64,000 nucleotides of DNA. Origin: Planctomycetota bacterium. Its GTDB lineage: Bacteria; Planctomycetota; Planctomycetia; Pirellulales; Pirellulaceae. The notes under the pieces are model-generated. The model searched no databases and was not told the origin of the DNA. It was given only the letters and a program-made list of their open reading frames with translations. The stretch lies in assembly GCA_014238905.1 (NCBI GenBank), contig JABAAE010000018.1:14742-78741 (forward strand), given 5' to 3'. The position numbers and the translations under genes were made by a program. This document shows positions 42,108 through 51,380 of this stretch, in pieces; the stretch's first letter is position 1; every line of letters starts with the position of its first letter.

Positions 42108-43223
42108 TTACAGGGTGAATTCAGGCAGGCGCACCAGTTCCCCTCCGCGGGTTGCTGAGTCGTGAGCGCAGATCCCCACGCAAGTCCAGTTGGCGCTGGT
42201 CTTGGCGTTGGGCCATGGGTCGCGGTCGTCTACCAAAGAGGACACAAATTCGTGTACCAGATGTGGATGCGAACCACCATGTCCTCCACCCTGAACAAAT
42301 GAAAGGTGCTCGGCATCATGGATTTCCTGAGGAAGAGTAAATCTTTGGATCGGTTCGGGGAGCAGATGTGCGAAGTCGGGTACCGAGATTTTTTGCGGAA
42401 TCTCCGGCTCCGGTTGTTTGGCGGTGTGCAGCACATGGGGCTCATTTTCAACCAAAGTCCATTCGAAACTCTTCTTGGTGCCGTAGACGTCGAAGCTTTC
42501 TCTGTATTGCCTGGCGACATCGTAGAGAAATCGCCAAATGTGGGCCGTCACGTCGCTGTCCTTGAGTCGGATGTGGCAGGATTCAACAGCGAAGGGGTTC
42601 CCTGATTTTTCTTTAATCGATTCGCGGACGGTCCCCGAGCCAAAGCAGCTGACGGCTTCGGCGAGAGAATCGGTTAAACCCAGGCATGGACTGACAACAT
42701 GGGTGGCGTAATGCATTGGGATCATTTCTTCCCAATAGGAGGGCCAACCGTCCATGTCTTGGGGGTGAGAAGCGGCCAAATGTTGAATCTTGCCGAGCTC
42801 CCCTTTTTCATACATCTCCTTAATGAACAGGAATTCGCGACTATAGACAACCGTTTCAGCCATCATATATTTCAAGCCCGTTTCCTGGACCTTTTCGACG
42901 ATCTTGCGACAGTCATCGATACTGGTTGCCATGGGCACGGTACACATGACATGCTTGCCAGCATCCAGAGCCTGTAAAGACATCCAGGCGTGGTCAGGAA
43001 TCGGGCTGTTGATGTGGACGAAATCAACGTTGGGGTCGGCCAGGACTTCCTCGAAACGGGTAAATCGACGGTCTATATTAAAACGATCACCGGTCTGGTG
43101 AAGGGCGATCTCATTTCGCCGACAAATAGCATAGGCGTTGGCTTGGGGATGATTTTGATAGATTGGAAGAAACTCAGCCCCGAATCCTAGCCCGACCATT
43201 GCCACGTTTATTGGTTTGCCCAT
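42108..43223 (-). CDS. Gfo/Idh/MocA-family oxidoreductase
   Basis: A 371-residue cytosolic protein. The N-terminus MGKPINVAMVGLGFGAEFLP carries the Rossmann GxGxG-like motif, and the family EKP-equivalent region is DAGKHVMCTVPMATSIDDC (the usual Lys of EKP is not obvious). The GGGHGGSHPHLVHEF segment lies near the C-terminus. The start is ATG 43223 with GGGAG 9 nt upstream; the GTG at 43289 would add 22 residues ahead of the conserved N-terminus. These enzymes use NAD(P) on sugars or related compounds. The substrate is unknown. The DUF502 gene lies divergently upstream. Confidence 0.9.
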   Translation of the reverse strand: MGKPINVAMVGLGFGAEFLPIYQNHPQANAYAICRRNEIALHQTGDRFNIDRRFTRFEEVLADPNVDFVHINSPIPDHAWMSLQALDAGKHVMCTVPMATSIDDCRKIVEKVQETGLKYMMAETVVYSREFLFIKEMYEKGELGKIQHLAASHPQDMDGWPSYWEEMIPMHYATHVVSPCLGLTDSLAEAVSCFGSGTVRESIKEKSGNPFAVESCHIRLKDSDVTAHIWRFLYDVARQYRESFDVYGTKKSFEWTLVENEPHVLHTAKQPEPEIPQKISVPDFAHLLPEPIQRFTLPQEIHDAEHLSFVQGGGHGGSHPHLVHEFVSSLVDDRDPWPNAKTSANWTCVGICAHDSATRGGELVRLPEFTL

Positions 43224-43387
43224 TGGTTTTTCTCCCTGGTTTACATCGGTAGTCACTATTGAGCCCCTATTTTTCCAAATTCGGAGCACGTTGTGTATCG
43301 GGTGTGCTGCGAAAATTTGATAATCTAACGGTTGTAGTCGACCTAACCGCCATCAGGCCACCTTAGATCCATTTTGAGAATATAAGA

Positions 43388-43972
43388 ATGAATTTTCTCC
43401 ACCGCCATTTTTCACAATGTTTTGTAGCTGGGATCGTCGCATTGTTGCCTATCGTAGGAATCGCGATCACGGTTGTCTATTTTGAGGGATTGGTTTCGGA
43501 TTCCTGGTTGGATGATCAGGGATTTTATTTCTTCGGCATGGGATTGTTGATTTCGGTTGCCGTCACGTATTTGATTGGCTTGTTTTTCTCCAACGTGATT
43601 GGGAAGTGGATCTGGAGTACCGCGGACCGCGTTATTGACCGTCTGCCGGTGATGGGCAACCTCTACCAGACTCTCAAGCAGATTCTGGGATATGGTGAAG
43701 GAGAAAACGCCATGTTCAAAAGAGTGGTCTACGTCAAATCGACCGAATTTGACGGCGAAGAGCTTGGTATTGTGACCAACGAACATTTCGCCAGTGAATT
43801 AAAAGACTGCTTGGCTGTTTTCCTGCCCTTTTCTCCCTCTCCGATGAATGGCAGGCTGATATTTATTGACAAAGGAAAAACTCGGCCGGCGGACATGTCT
43901 GTCAATGATGCGTTGAAGTCCCTGGTTTCTTTGGGGACGATGTTAGATGAAATCGCAGCCAAACCAAAGTAG
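43388..43972 (+). CDS. DUF502 family membrane protein
   Basis: A 194-residue protein. Two transmembrane segments are visible: FVAGIVALLPIVGIAITVVYF at about residues 13-33 and FYFFGMGLLISVAVTYLIGLFF at about 46-67. The conserved LPVMGNLYQTLKQIL and the soluble C-terminus VYVKSTEFDGEELGIVTNE identify DUF502. The function of the family is unknown; it is widespread in bacteria and plants. Divergent from the oxidoreductase, with about 165 bp between them. Confidence 0.9.
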   Translation: MNFLHRHFSQCFVAGIVALLPIVGIAITVVYFEGLVSDSWLDDQGFYFFGMGLLISVAVTYLIGLFFSNVIGKWIWSTADRVIDRLPVMGNLYQTLKQILGYGEGENAMFKRVVYVKSTEFDGEELGIVTNEHFASELKDCLAVFLPFSPSPMNGRLIFIDKGKTRPADMSVNDALKSLVSLGTMLDEIAAKPK

Positions 43973-44076
43973 GCTTTTTGATTGAGGATCGGGTTTGGCA
44001 ATGTTGCGGATGGAGAGTCGAACCGGGATAATAGATTTTCAAAAGATCAATCTGAAATTCAATCTCGGGGAAGAAC

Positions 44077-46224
44077 GTGTTAGCGTACATTACCAGATTT
44101 TGCCCTGCGGCCATTACGGCGATATTGGCGTTGCACCTCGCGATCGTTTTGCCAGGCGAAGACCTGCGATTGCAGTTGCGACGTCAGGAAAAAAATGGTG
44201 AAACCAGCAGTCGGTTTGCTATTGTGCAGCAGTCTGCCGGTTGGAAAGCCTCTGAGACAGCAATCATTGTGTGTGATTTCTGGGATTATCACCATTGCCT
44301 TAACGCCGTGCGGCGCATGAAAGAATTTGGGCCCCAGTTGAACCGCGTCCTTGAAGTCGCCAGAGAAAAGGGACTCACAGTGATTCACTCACCCAGTGAT
44401 TGTATGCCAGCCTATGCGAATCATCCGGCTCGGCTTCGCGTCGGGCAGTTGCCTCGTGTCGACGTGCCAGAGGACATTCAGTCTTGGTGTTCGTTGCTGC
44501 CAGGAGAAGAAGCCGCTGTGTATCCAATTGATCAATCAGACGGTGGTGAGGACGACGATCCCGCAGAGCACAAGGCCTGGGCTGAGGAACTAAAGAGGCT
44601 GGGACGGAATCCGAATCTGCCGTGGAAAAAGCAGAATGACATGATTTCAATCGATGAGGGCTCCGACTTTATCTCCGATCAAGGAGATGAGGTTTGGAGG
44701 ATTCTCAAAAACAAAGGGATCCGCAATGTTATTTTGACGGGCGTTCACACAAACATGTGTGTTTTGGGGCGACCCTTTGGAATCAGACAAATGAAACGTA
44801 ACGGAGTAAACGTCGTCCTGATGAGGGATATGACCGATACGATGTATAATCCACAGCGATGGCCCTACATCAATCACTATGCAGGAACCGAACGCGTTAT
44901 TTCGCATATCGAGAAATATGTTTGCCCGACCGTCAGTAGTGACCAGATCATCGGTGGAACAGAATTTCATTTCCCCTCGGATCCTCGTCCTCACTTGGCG
45001 ATGGTGATCGGTGAAAGCGAATATCAAACGCAATGGACCTTGCCGGAATTTGGCCAGTCGTCTCTTCCGGACATCAGAATCAGCTACGTATTTGCAAATC
45101 CTGCCGACAGGAACGACTTTCCTGGTTTGGAAGTGATTAACAACGCTGATGCCCTCCTGATCAGCATCCGTCGCCGAGTTCTGCCGCCTAATCAAATGCA
45201 GTTATTTCGAGATTTTGCAGCATCCAGAAAACCCATCCTGGGAATCCGTACCGCCAGTCATGCCTTTTCGTTAAGGAATCAATCGCCACCTCAGGGTTAC
45301 GTGGACTGGCCTGAATGGGATGGCGAGGTGTTTGGAGGGAGTTACACCAATCACCATGGAAACAAACTGAAGTCCATGGTGACCTATACCGAGGCAGCAT
45401 CAAAGCATCCAATGACTGTTGCCGCTGCCATTGATGATCTCAATATCCCGGATCCAGACACTGTTTTACTGAAGAAATTTGGTCAAGCAGGTTCCCTCTA
45501 CAAGACGTCGCCTTTGGCAAAAGGGGCATCAGTCCTCATGGTCGGTTCAGTACTGGGGCATCCTGCGGAACCTGTTTCTTGGACTTATCCTCGGGCGGGT
45601 GGAGGCGTATCGTTTTATACCTCGATGGGGCATCCTTTGGACTTCAAGAACGGGGAATTTAATTCTCTGCTGGGCAACGCAATTCGTTGGTCGCTGAATC
45701 GGGGTCGTCGAGTGACTGAACGCCGATCAGGACAGGCACACTGGTCAAAGATCTCTACGCTTTCTTTTCCTGTTGAATTCAAACATCGATTCCAGTTCCA
45801 ATTGGACGCTCCTGATTCCCTGGAAAAAATGTCAACCCAAATTGCCTACCGAAAGGTCATTCGAATCCGAAACCGGTGGGTTGAACAACCGCTCAGGCTG
45901 ATTGTGAATGCCCACAATGTTCAATGTTGGGTCAATGGGGAAAAAGCCCCAGCGGACCAGGTTGGAGGCAATACAGAATTCAAAATCGAAAAAGATAGGA
46001 TCGATGTAGGTGAAGCAAACTGGATTGTCATAGGTCAGACGGTTCAGTCCGATGGACTCTCCGATTCGCTGAAGACAGCTACGTTTTCTTCTGGCCAACA
46101 GAGCCTTGCTGTGGAAAACGGTTGGCAATGGAGACCGGTGAACGGGAGTTTTGATGAGGCCATTAAAGTTAGTCTACCGGCCAAATTTGGCGGTTCTACC
46201 GATGTGTTCCAGGATCTCAAATGA
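44077..46224 (+). CDS. Secreted isochorismatase-like/ThuA-like fusion protein
   Basis: A 715-residue protein starting at a GTG with GGGGAAG about 5 nt upstream and a signal-like N-terminus (FCPAAITAILALHLAIVL). The first domain (about residues 60-300) is a cysteine hydrolase of the isochorismatase type: AIIVCDFWDYHHC with the acid residue, and VILTGVHTNMCVLGRPFG with Cys at about 228. The second domain (about 300-560) resembles ThuA-like glutamine amidotransferase folds: DALLISIRRRVLPPNQMQLF, GGSYTNHHGNKLKSMVTYTE and GGGVSFYTSMGHPLDFK. The C-terminus (about 570-715) is an unassigned beta-rich region. The combination suggests a planctomycete-specific hydrolase; the substrate is unknown. Confidence 0.85.
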   Translation: MLAYITRFCPAAITAILALHLAIVLPGEDLRLQLRRQEKNGETSSRFAIVQQSAGWKASETAIIVCDFWDYHHCLNAVRRMKEFGPQLNRVLEVAREKGLTVIHSPSDCMPAYANHPARLRVGQLPRVDVPEDIQSWCSLLPGEEAAVYPIDQSDGGEDDDPAEHKAWAEELKRLGRNPNLPWKKQNDMISIDEGSDFISDQGDEVWRILKNKGIRNVILTGVHTNMCVLGRPFGIRQMKRNGVNVVLMRDMTDTMYNPQRWPYINHYAGTERVISHIEKYVCPTVSSDQIIGGTEFHFPSDPRPHLAMVIGESEYQTQWTLPEFGQSSLPDIRISYVFANPADRNDFPGLEVINNADALLISIRRRVLPPNQMQLFRDFAASRKPILGIRTASHAFSLRNQSPPQGYVDWPEWDGEVFGGSYTNHHGNKLKSMVTYTEAASKHPMTVAAAIDDLNIPDPDTVLLKKFGQAGSLYKTSPLAKGASVLMVGSVLGHPAEPVSWTYPRAGGGVSFYTSMGHPLDFKNGEFNSLLGNAIRWSLNRGRRVTERRSGQAHWSKISTLSFPVEFKHRFQFQLDAPDSLEKMSTQIAYRKVIRIRNRWVEQPLRLIVNAHNVQCWVNGEKAPADQVGGNTEFKIEKDRIDVGEANWIVIGQTVQSDGLSDSLKTATFSSGQQSLAVENGWQWRPVNGSFDEAIKVSLPAKFGGSTDVFQDLK

Positions 46225-46404
46225 TTTGCCGGCAGTATTGAATCCGTGGTCACCGAGGAAGAGAACGCAAGGATGAGTCGAATTGGCAGGATGAACAGCC
46301 TCGCCTAATCTTGCGGATTCGGGTTTTGGAGATTCAGCCTGCCCGGTTCGGTTTTCAGTTCGGTCCGGTTGTCAGCCAATAGCGATTTTCTAGCAGCAAG
46401 AGTT

Positions 46405-48546
46405 TTAAGGGCTCTGCCGAGAGCGGTGGGGAATAAAAGTAATTGGAGTCCGTTTCGCGACTGCCTCCATGTGGGCTTGAGTCGATGTATGAAACGCCTT
46501 TTGGCTGTGAACTGCCGTTTGACCTGGTTCAGGGGTCAGTCGACTGTACTTGCCGTCAGATTTCAATTCAAAAGCTTTGACGTTGTCCTGGAAATAAGTA
46601 TTCAGGATGGCGGTAAGCTGCTGTTTTCCCTGGGGATCTTCGATCGGGACCATGAGTTCGATCCTCTTGTCCATGTTTCTTGACATCCAGTCGGCACTGG
46701 CGATAAAAACTCGGTCATCACCACCGTGGTGAAAATGAAAAATTCTGGCATGCTCCAAGTAGCGATCAACCAGACTCACGACTCGGATGTTTTCACTGTA
46801 TTCCGGTAGACCAGGGATCAGGCAACAAATGCCTCGGACATTCAAATCGATCTCGACGCCCGCCTGAGACGCTTCGTAAAGCTTCGAAATGATCTGTGAA
46901 TCGACCAGTGAGTTCATCTTGCAGGTAATACTCGCTCGGTTGCCCCGTTTTGCATTCGCCGTTTCTATGGAAATCATATCCATCAAACGTTTTCGAAGCC
47001 CGGTCGGCGCCATGGCCACCTTTCGAAAGTCCTGCGGCCTTGAAAAACCGGTGATGGCGTTGAAGAAATCTGCCGCGTCGGCCCCAAGATCCGGATCCCG
47101 CGTCAAGAGACTGATGTCTGTATAGACTTTCGCGGTTTGTTCGTTGTAATTGCCAGTTCCGAAATGACAGTATCTTGCGATTCCTTCCGGTTCCCGGCGC
47201 ACCACCAACGTTGCTTTGGCGTGCGTCTTTAGACCCTTTAGCCCATAGATGACATTGGCCCCAGCCTGCTCGAGTTGTCTGGCCCAGAGGATGTTTCTCG
47301 CTTCATCAAACCTCGCTTTCAACTCCAGGATGACCGTCACGTTTTTTCCCGACGCGGTCGCCCGATGAAGCGCATCAATAATTCGGCTGTTGGAACTGGT
47401 TCGATAGAGTGTCTGTTTGATGGCCAGAACGTCGTCGTCTTCGGCCGCCTCGGATAGGAGTCTGACGACTGGATCGTAGGATTGAAAGGGATGAAACAAA
47501 ATGCAGTCTCGCCGGGAAAGCGAATCGAATATTGATTCGGTGGGATCAAGATTAGGGTCATCCGACGGTTCCCAGTGGTCATACCGGATGGATTCGAACC
47601 CGGCTGCCGAAGAGATTGGCATCAAGTGAGATAGCGCTAACGGCCCATCACAGGTATAAATATCTTTGATCGATAGAGATAGCTTTTTTCCAAGGGCGAC
47701 CAATGAATCAGTTTCCACCTCGCTGTCGACCTCCAGACGTACGCAGTCGCCTGTGGTCCGTTCATTCAGCAAGTCCTCCATCGATTCCAGTAGGTTGCCC
47801 GCCACTTCATCATCGACACGCATGTCTGCGTTTCGTGACAAACGGAAAGTAAAGGAATCGATGATCTTTTGTTGTGGGAAAAACCGATGGGCATAATGCT
47901 GGATGATGTCCTCGATGAAAACCAGTTCCAGTTTTGCCTCGGTGGGAACAAAAATATACCGAGGGAGCCGTTTTCCCACCGGAATGACAGCGATCCGCTC
48001 ACTGAAAAGAAGATCGTCTTTGAGCAACGCACTGTTGGTTTGCTGATCCACGTGCACGCGAACAAATACATTGAGTGTTTGATTGGGTAGCAATGGGAAT
48101 TCATCACCATGAGCGGCAATAGGTGACAAGGAAGAATAGACTTCCGTTTCAAAAAACCTGTGGATGGCAGCCAACTGGGTTTCGTTAAGATTTTTGGGGG
48201 AAGAAATGAGGATCCCGGATTTTTTTAAGGTCGGGACGATAGAGGATTTCCAAAGCGAATACTGATCTTCCACCATCGTTTCCACGCGGTTGTTAATCGC
48301 ATCGAGTTGGGCCTCCGGTTTCAGACCGGAGGGGTCTGGCTTTTGAAATCCTGATTGAACGGAGAGTTTTAATCCTCCGACTCGAACCATGAAAAATTCG
48401 TCCAGATTGGAACAGGAAATAGCCAGGAATTTTAGGCGCTCGAGGATCGGAATTGCCGGGTCGATTGCCTCATTCAGAACCCGTTGGTTGAATTCGAGCC
48501 AGGATAATTCCCTGTTGATGAATGGACGCATGGAGTCTTTTTTCAT
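46405..48546 (-). CDS. ppk1: Polyphosphate kinase Ppk1
   Basis: A 713-residue protein matching the usual Ppk1 length. N-terminus: INRELSWLEFNQRVLNEA, then LDEFFMVRVGGLK. The catalytic His region is LKTHAKATLVVRREPEG (His about 441), followed by HFGTGNYNEQTAKVYTD. A second conserved His is in DRYLEHARIFHF. It polymerises ATP gamma-phosphate into polyphosphate, and reverses the reaction. Its ATG overlaps the ppx stop in ATGA, so the ROK-ppx-ppk1 genes form a coupled operon. It is convergent with the isochorismatase-ThuA gene. Confidence 0.97.
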   Translation of the reverse strand: MKKDSMRPFINRELSWLEFNQRVLNEAIDPAIPILERLKFLAISCSNLDEFFMVRVGGLKLSVQSGFQKPDPSGLKPEAQLDAINNRVETMVEDQYSLWKSSIVPTLKKSGILISSPKNLNETQLAAIHRFFETEVYSSLSPIAAHGDEFPLLPNQTLNVFVRVHVDQQTNSALLKDDLLFSERIAVIPVGKRLPRYIFVPTEAKLELVFIEDIIQHYAHRFFPQQKIIDSFTFRLSRNADMRVDDEVAGNLLESMEDLLNERTTGDCVRLEVDSEVETDSLVALGKKLSLSIKDIYTCDGPLALSHLMPISSAAGFESIRYDHWEPSDDPNLDPTESIFDSLSRRDCILFHPFQSYDPVVRLLSEAAEDDDVLAIKQTLYRTSSNSRIIDALHRATASGKNVTVILELKARFDEARNILWARQLEQAGANVIYGLKGLKTHAKATLVVRREPEGIARYCHFGTGNYNEQTAKVYTDISLLTRDPDLGADAADFFNAITGFSRPQDFRKVAMAPTGLRKRLMDMISIETANAKRGNRASITCKMNSLVDSQIISKLYEASQAGVEIDLNVRGICCLIPGLPEYSENIRVVSLVDRYLEHARIFHFHHGGDDRVFIASADWMSRNMDKRIELMVPIEDPQGKQQLTAILNTYFQDNVKAFELKSDGKYSRLTPEPGQTAVHSQKAFHTSTQAHMEAVAKRTPITFIPHRSRQSP

Positions 48547-50156
48547 TTTTCGGTGACCGTAACTGTTTTTCCAAAGGTCTCTTTAAAGAGCAGGCTACCC
48601 TGAGCCAAAGAGATTTTCTCCAGGGAAAGATCGACAACAGGAATGCGGATTTGCACGCTATCCCCACGTATGTTGCAGTCCAGTGATTTTACTTTTTGTT
48701 GGCGGGATGAATTGAGGGCAATGGCGATCCTGAGAATGGCTGCCAGTTTGCAGACAATCACTCTTTGGGAGCGATTGAGAGATGAGTAGCCTTCGTGATT
48801 GGGTTGAGGATGTGCTCGCCGATGATACCTGGCAACCAATGCGGATAACAAGACATCGGTTTGCCCCAAGCCGAAAAAGTCACTGTTGCGGATTAAATAA
48901 AGGCTGTGCTTATGGAAACTGCGATGGTTAACAAATTGGCCAATCTCGTGAAGCAAAGCCGAGATATTCAGAATCAATCCATATTTTTTGCTGAGTCCAT
49001 GTTCAGAACGAAGCTCTTCAAACAAGAGTTGACAAAGTTCAGCCACATGAATCGCAAATTCCTCATCGAATTTATAAGTCCTCCCCAAGGCGATCGAGTA
49101 ACGCATGACCTGGTCTCGGAATTCCCGGTTCCAGGCATCGGGCTGAATCATCTCCCTGACCAGACCTTCTCGCATGTTGACGTTGGATACAAAGAAAGTC
49201 TCGCGGTCGGTTGATTTTGCGAGAGCCAAATAAGCCATCAGAGCCGGCGCCAGAGATTCCGCTTCGGGATGGCTCAACTCGTACCGGTTGAATAACTCAT
49301 CCGGTGAGCACCGGGCGATCGATTCAGTAAAGGCTTCAAATTGGTTAATCGTCACTTCTGTCAGTTCAGTTGCCCGAGTATCAGGAAACATCTGGCTAAC
49401 GGCAAAACGGAGGTCACCACCCATTGCGATAAAATTCGGTTTGTCCAGATTCGGCACGGTCCGATGAAATCGTTGGACGAGCTGTTTAATTTGCTCGTTA
49501 ATGATCTGTCGTTCTTCTGAAGAAGCGGCGTTGATGGCTTCCAAAGACTTTCGCAGCCGAAGGGAGCCCATGCGGTAGGTTTCGGAGAAGACGACGTTTC
49601 CTGAATTCACAACCAGCATCTCAGTGCTTCCGCCACCGATTTCGCAGATGACATTGGTGCGGTCATGCAGTTGGCGGTGGGTTTTTAGAATCGGCTGGAT
49701 GCCGAGAAACGTAACCCGGTGAAGCTCTGCCTCGTCAAATGGTTCGACCTCCAACCCGGTCGCGATAAAAACACGGTCCTGAAAGGACAGGCGATTACGG
49801 GCTTCACGAACCGCACTGGTCGCCACGACGTGGACATCGTTGGCATTTTCGATGCCATATTCCCTTAACTTATCCCGATAAATTTTCAGAACACGAACGC
49901 ATTCCTCGATTGTGCTGGTGGAAATCCGGCCATTGATAAACGAGTCTCTCCCCAGGCTGACCGCTTGGCTCAACGATTCGAGGTTTTCAATTTGGCCCTG
50001 GGAATCGACCTGTGAAATGGCCAGTCGTATGGAAGTCGCACCAATGTCGACCACGCCGATGACTCGATGGAATTGCGATTCCCCGCTGGATTCACCGGTC
50101 GAATCAGTGGTGGATGGCATCGCGTCAGGTTTTGCTTTTTGAGTACTTTTTTTCAC
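48543..50156 (-). CDS. ppx: Exopolyphosphatase Ppx/GppA family
   Basis: A 537-residue protein with the Ppx/GppA ASKHA domain (VIGVVDIGATSIRLAIS, VICEIGGGSTEMLVV, FIAMGGDLRF) and a C-terminal HD-like helical region (ISALLHEIGQFVNHRSFHKH). It hydrolyses polyphosphate or pppGpp. The GTG at 50156 is chosen because it overlaps the ROK stop in GTGA and has AAAAAGG 4 nt upstream. ATG 50120 would drop 12 residues. The frame is open further to a TTG at 50204. Overlap with ppk1 at the other end is also 4 nt. Confidence 0.93.
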   Translation of the reverse strand: MKKSTQKAKPDAMPSTTDSTGESSGESQFHRVIGVVDIGATSIRLAISQVDSQGQIENLESLSQAVSLGRDSFINGRISTSTIEECVRVLKIYRDKLREYGIENANDVHVVATSAVREARNRLSFQDRVFIATGLEVEPFDEAELHRVTFLGIQPILKTHRQLHDRTNVICEIGGGSTEMLVVNSGNVVFSETYRMGSLRLRKSLEAINAASSEERQIINEQIKQLVQRFHRTVPNLDKPNFIAMGGDLRFAVSQMFPDTRATELTEVTINQFEAFTESIARCSPDELFNRYELSHPEAESLAPALMAYLALAKSTDRETFFVSNVNMREGLVREMIQPDAWNREFRDQVMRYSIALGRTYKFDEEFAIHVAELCQLLFEELRSEHGLSKKYGLILNISALLHEIGQFVNHRSFHKHSLYLIRNSDFFGLGQTDVLLSALVARYHRRAHPQPNHEGYSSLNRSQRVIVCKLAAILRIAIALNSSRQQKVKSLDCNIRGDSVQIRIPVVDLSLEKISLAQGSLLFKETFGKTVTVTEK

Positions 50157-51154
50157 TCTGCCTTTTTCCCTTTTTCCGTCTCTGCCAGCTGTTTTTTGGC
50201 CCAAGCTGCAGCGCCGACGATGGCCGCATCATCACCCAGCGAGGCAGCGGAGATTTCGAATGTACCATTGAAAGATGCCAGGACATGTTTCATTACATAT
50301 TTTCGAGCGTTGTTGACGATCAAGTCCGGCATGGCCTGCACCAGTCCACCACCCAGAACCACCTTGTCAGCACCAAACAGGTGGATCAAGGTAACAATGG
50401 CTTGCCCGATGTAATTGGCAGCATGCAGTACAATCTCCTTGATGCTTTTGTCGCCGTTGAGAATTGCGTCAGCCAGGGCACCACTTTTAATTTCAGAGAG
50501 ATCGGTACCGACGGATTTCATCAGGTGGGGTGCCGCGCCGCGAAAGGCAGCTTGGGCGGCGGCGGCTGAGATGGCCAAACGACTGGCAACCGTCTCCAGT
50601 GTTCCTTCGTTTCCAGCACCATCACGGGTTCCGCCGGAAAAAAATGGAATATGACCAATTTCCATCGCCGTGCGATACTTGCCCTGAAAAATGTGGCCGT
50701 TGAGGACACATCCTCCACCGACGCCCGTGCCAGGAAAGATTCCTACAGCGCAATAAGCTCCCTTGGCGGCACCGCTGGAATATTCACCATAGATACCTGC
50801 ATCCACGTCGTTACACAGGACTACCTTGGTATCGAAATGATCTTCAATTAAAGATTTGACCGGTATATCTCGCCAACCTAGATTGGGTGCCGCAAGCACG
50901 ACCCCGGTCTGCAAATCAATGGTGCCGGGTACGCCAATTCCGATCCCACGCAAATCGGACGTTTTCTTGCCCGATTGATCGATTGTCTTTTGGATCGTAT
51001 CAATTATCCTTTGGATAACGGTGTCAGGCCCATCGGCGCCCTTGGTCCTTTTTTTGACCCTTTCCATCGGGTTCAATGCACCATCAAAACCACACGCGAG
51101 CATTTTTGTGCCGCCCAGGTCAAAGCCTATCCAAAACTCATCTTTTTTTTGCAT
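50153..51154 (-). CDS. ROK-family sugar kinase lacking the zinc-binding Cys motif
   Basis: A 333-residue protein: FDLGGTKMLACGFDG (phosphate 1), GIGIGVPGTIDLQTG, CNDVDAGIYGEY with catalytic Asp116, GIFPGTGVGGGCV, and EIGHIP with His168. In most ROK proteins a CxCGxxGCxE motif follows; here the segment reads TRDGAGNEGTLETVAS with D178, A180 and T185 where Cys normally stand. It is the first gene of an operon with ppx and ppk1. Glucokinase is the family default; a polyphosphate-using glucokinase is possible from context and from the missing Cys motif, but this is not shown. Confidence 0.9.
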   Translation of the reverse strand: MQKKDEFWIGFDLGGTKMLACGFDGALNPMERVKKRTKGADGPDTVIQRIIDTIQKTIDQSGKKTSDLRGIGIGVPGTIDLQTGVVLAAPNLGWRDIPVKSLIEDHFDTKVVLCNDVDAGIYGEYSSGAAKGAYCAVGIFPGTGVGGGCVLNGHIFQGKYRTAMEIGHIPFFSGGTRDGAGNEGTLETVASRLAISAAAAQAAFRGAAPHLMKSVGTDLSEIKSGALADAILNGDKSIKEIVLHAANYIGQAIVTLIHLFGADKVVLGGGLVQAMPDLIVNNARKYVMKHVLASFNGTFEISAASLGDDAAIVGAAAWAKKQLAETEKGKKAE

Positions 51155-51380
51155 GGGTCACTTAACGGTGGATGAAAGTCTGGCCTGTCGGTGGAGGCAC
51201 TTTGGTCCGAAAGTCTTATCGGTTACCGCCATCAACATATCATTTTTTTAAATGATGATGTACGCCAACCCGTTTTTTCCGTCCTTCTGCTTCGCCCGGA
51301 GAATCGATGTTTGCATCTGGAACATCCGGAATTCTCACGTTGGCGTCAAGATGATCGGCTGCAGGTTTTCTTTTAGTGCT

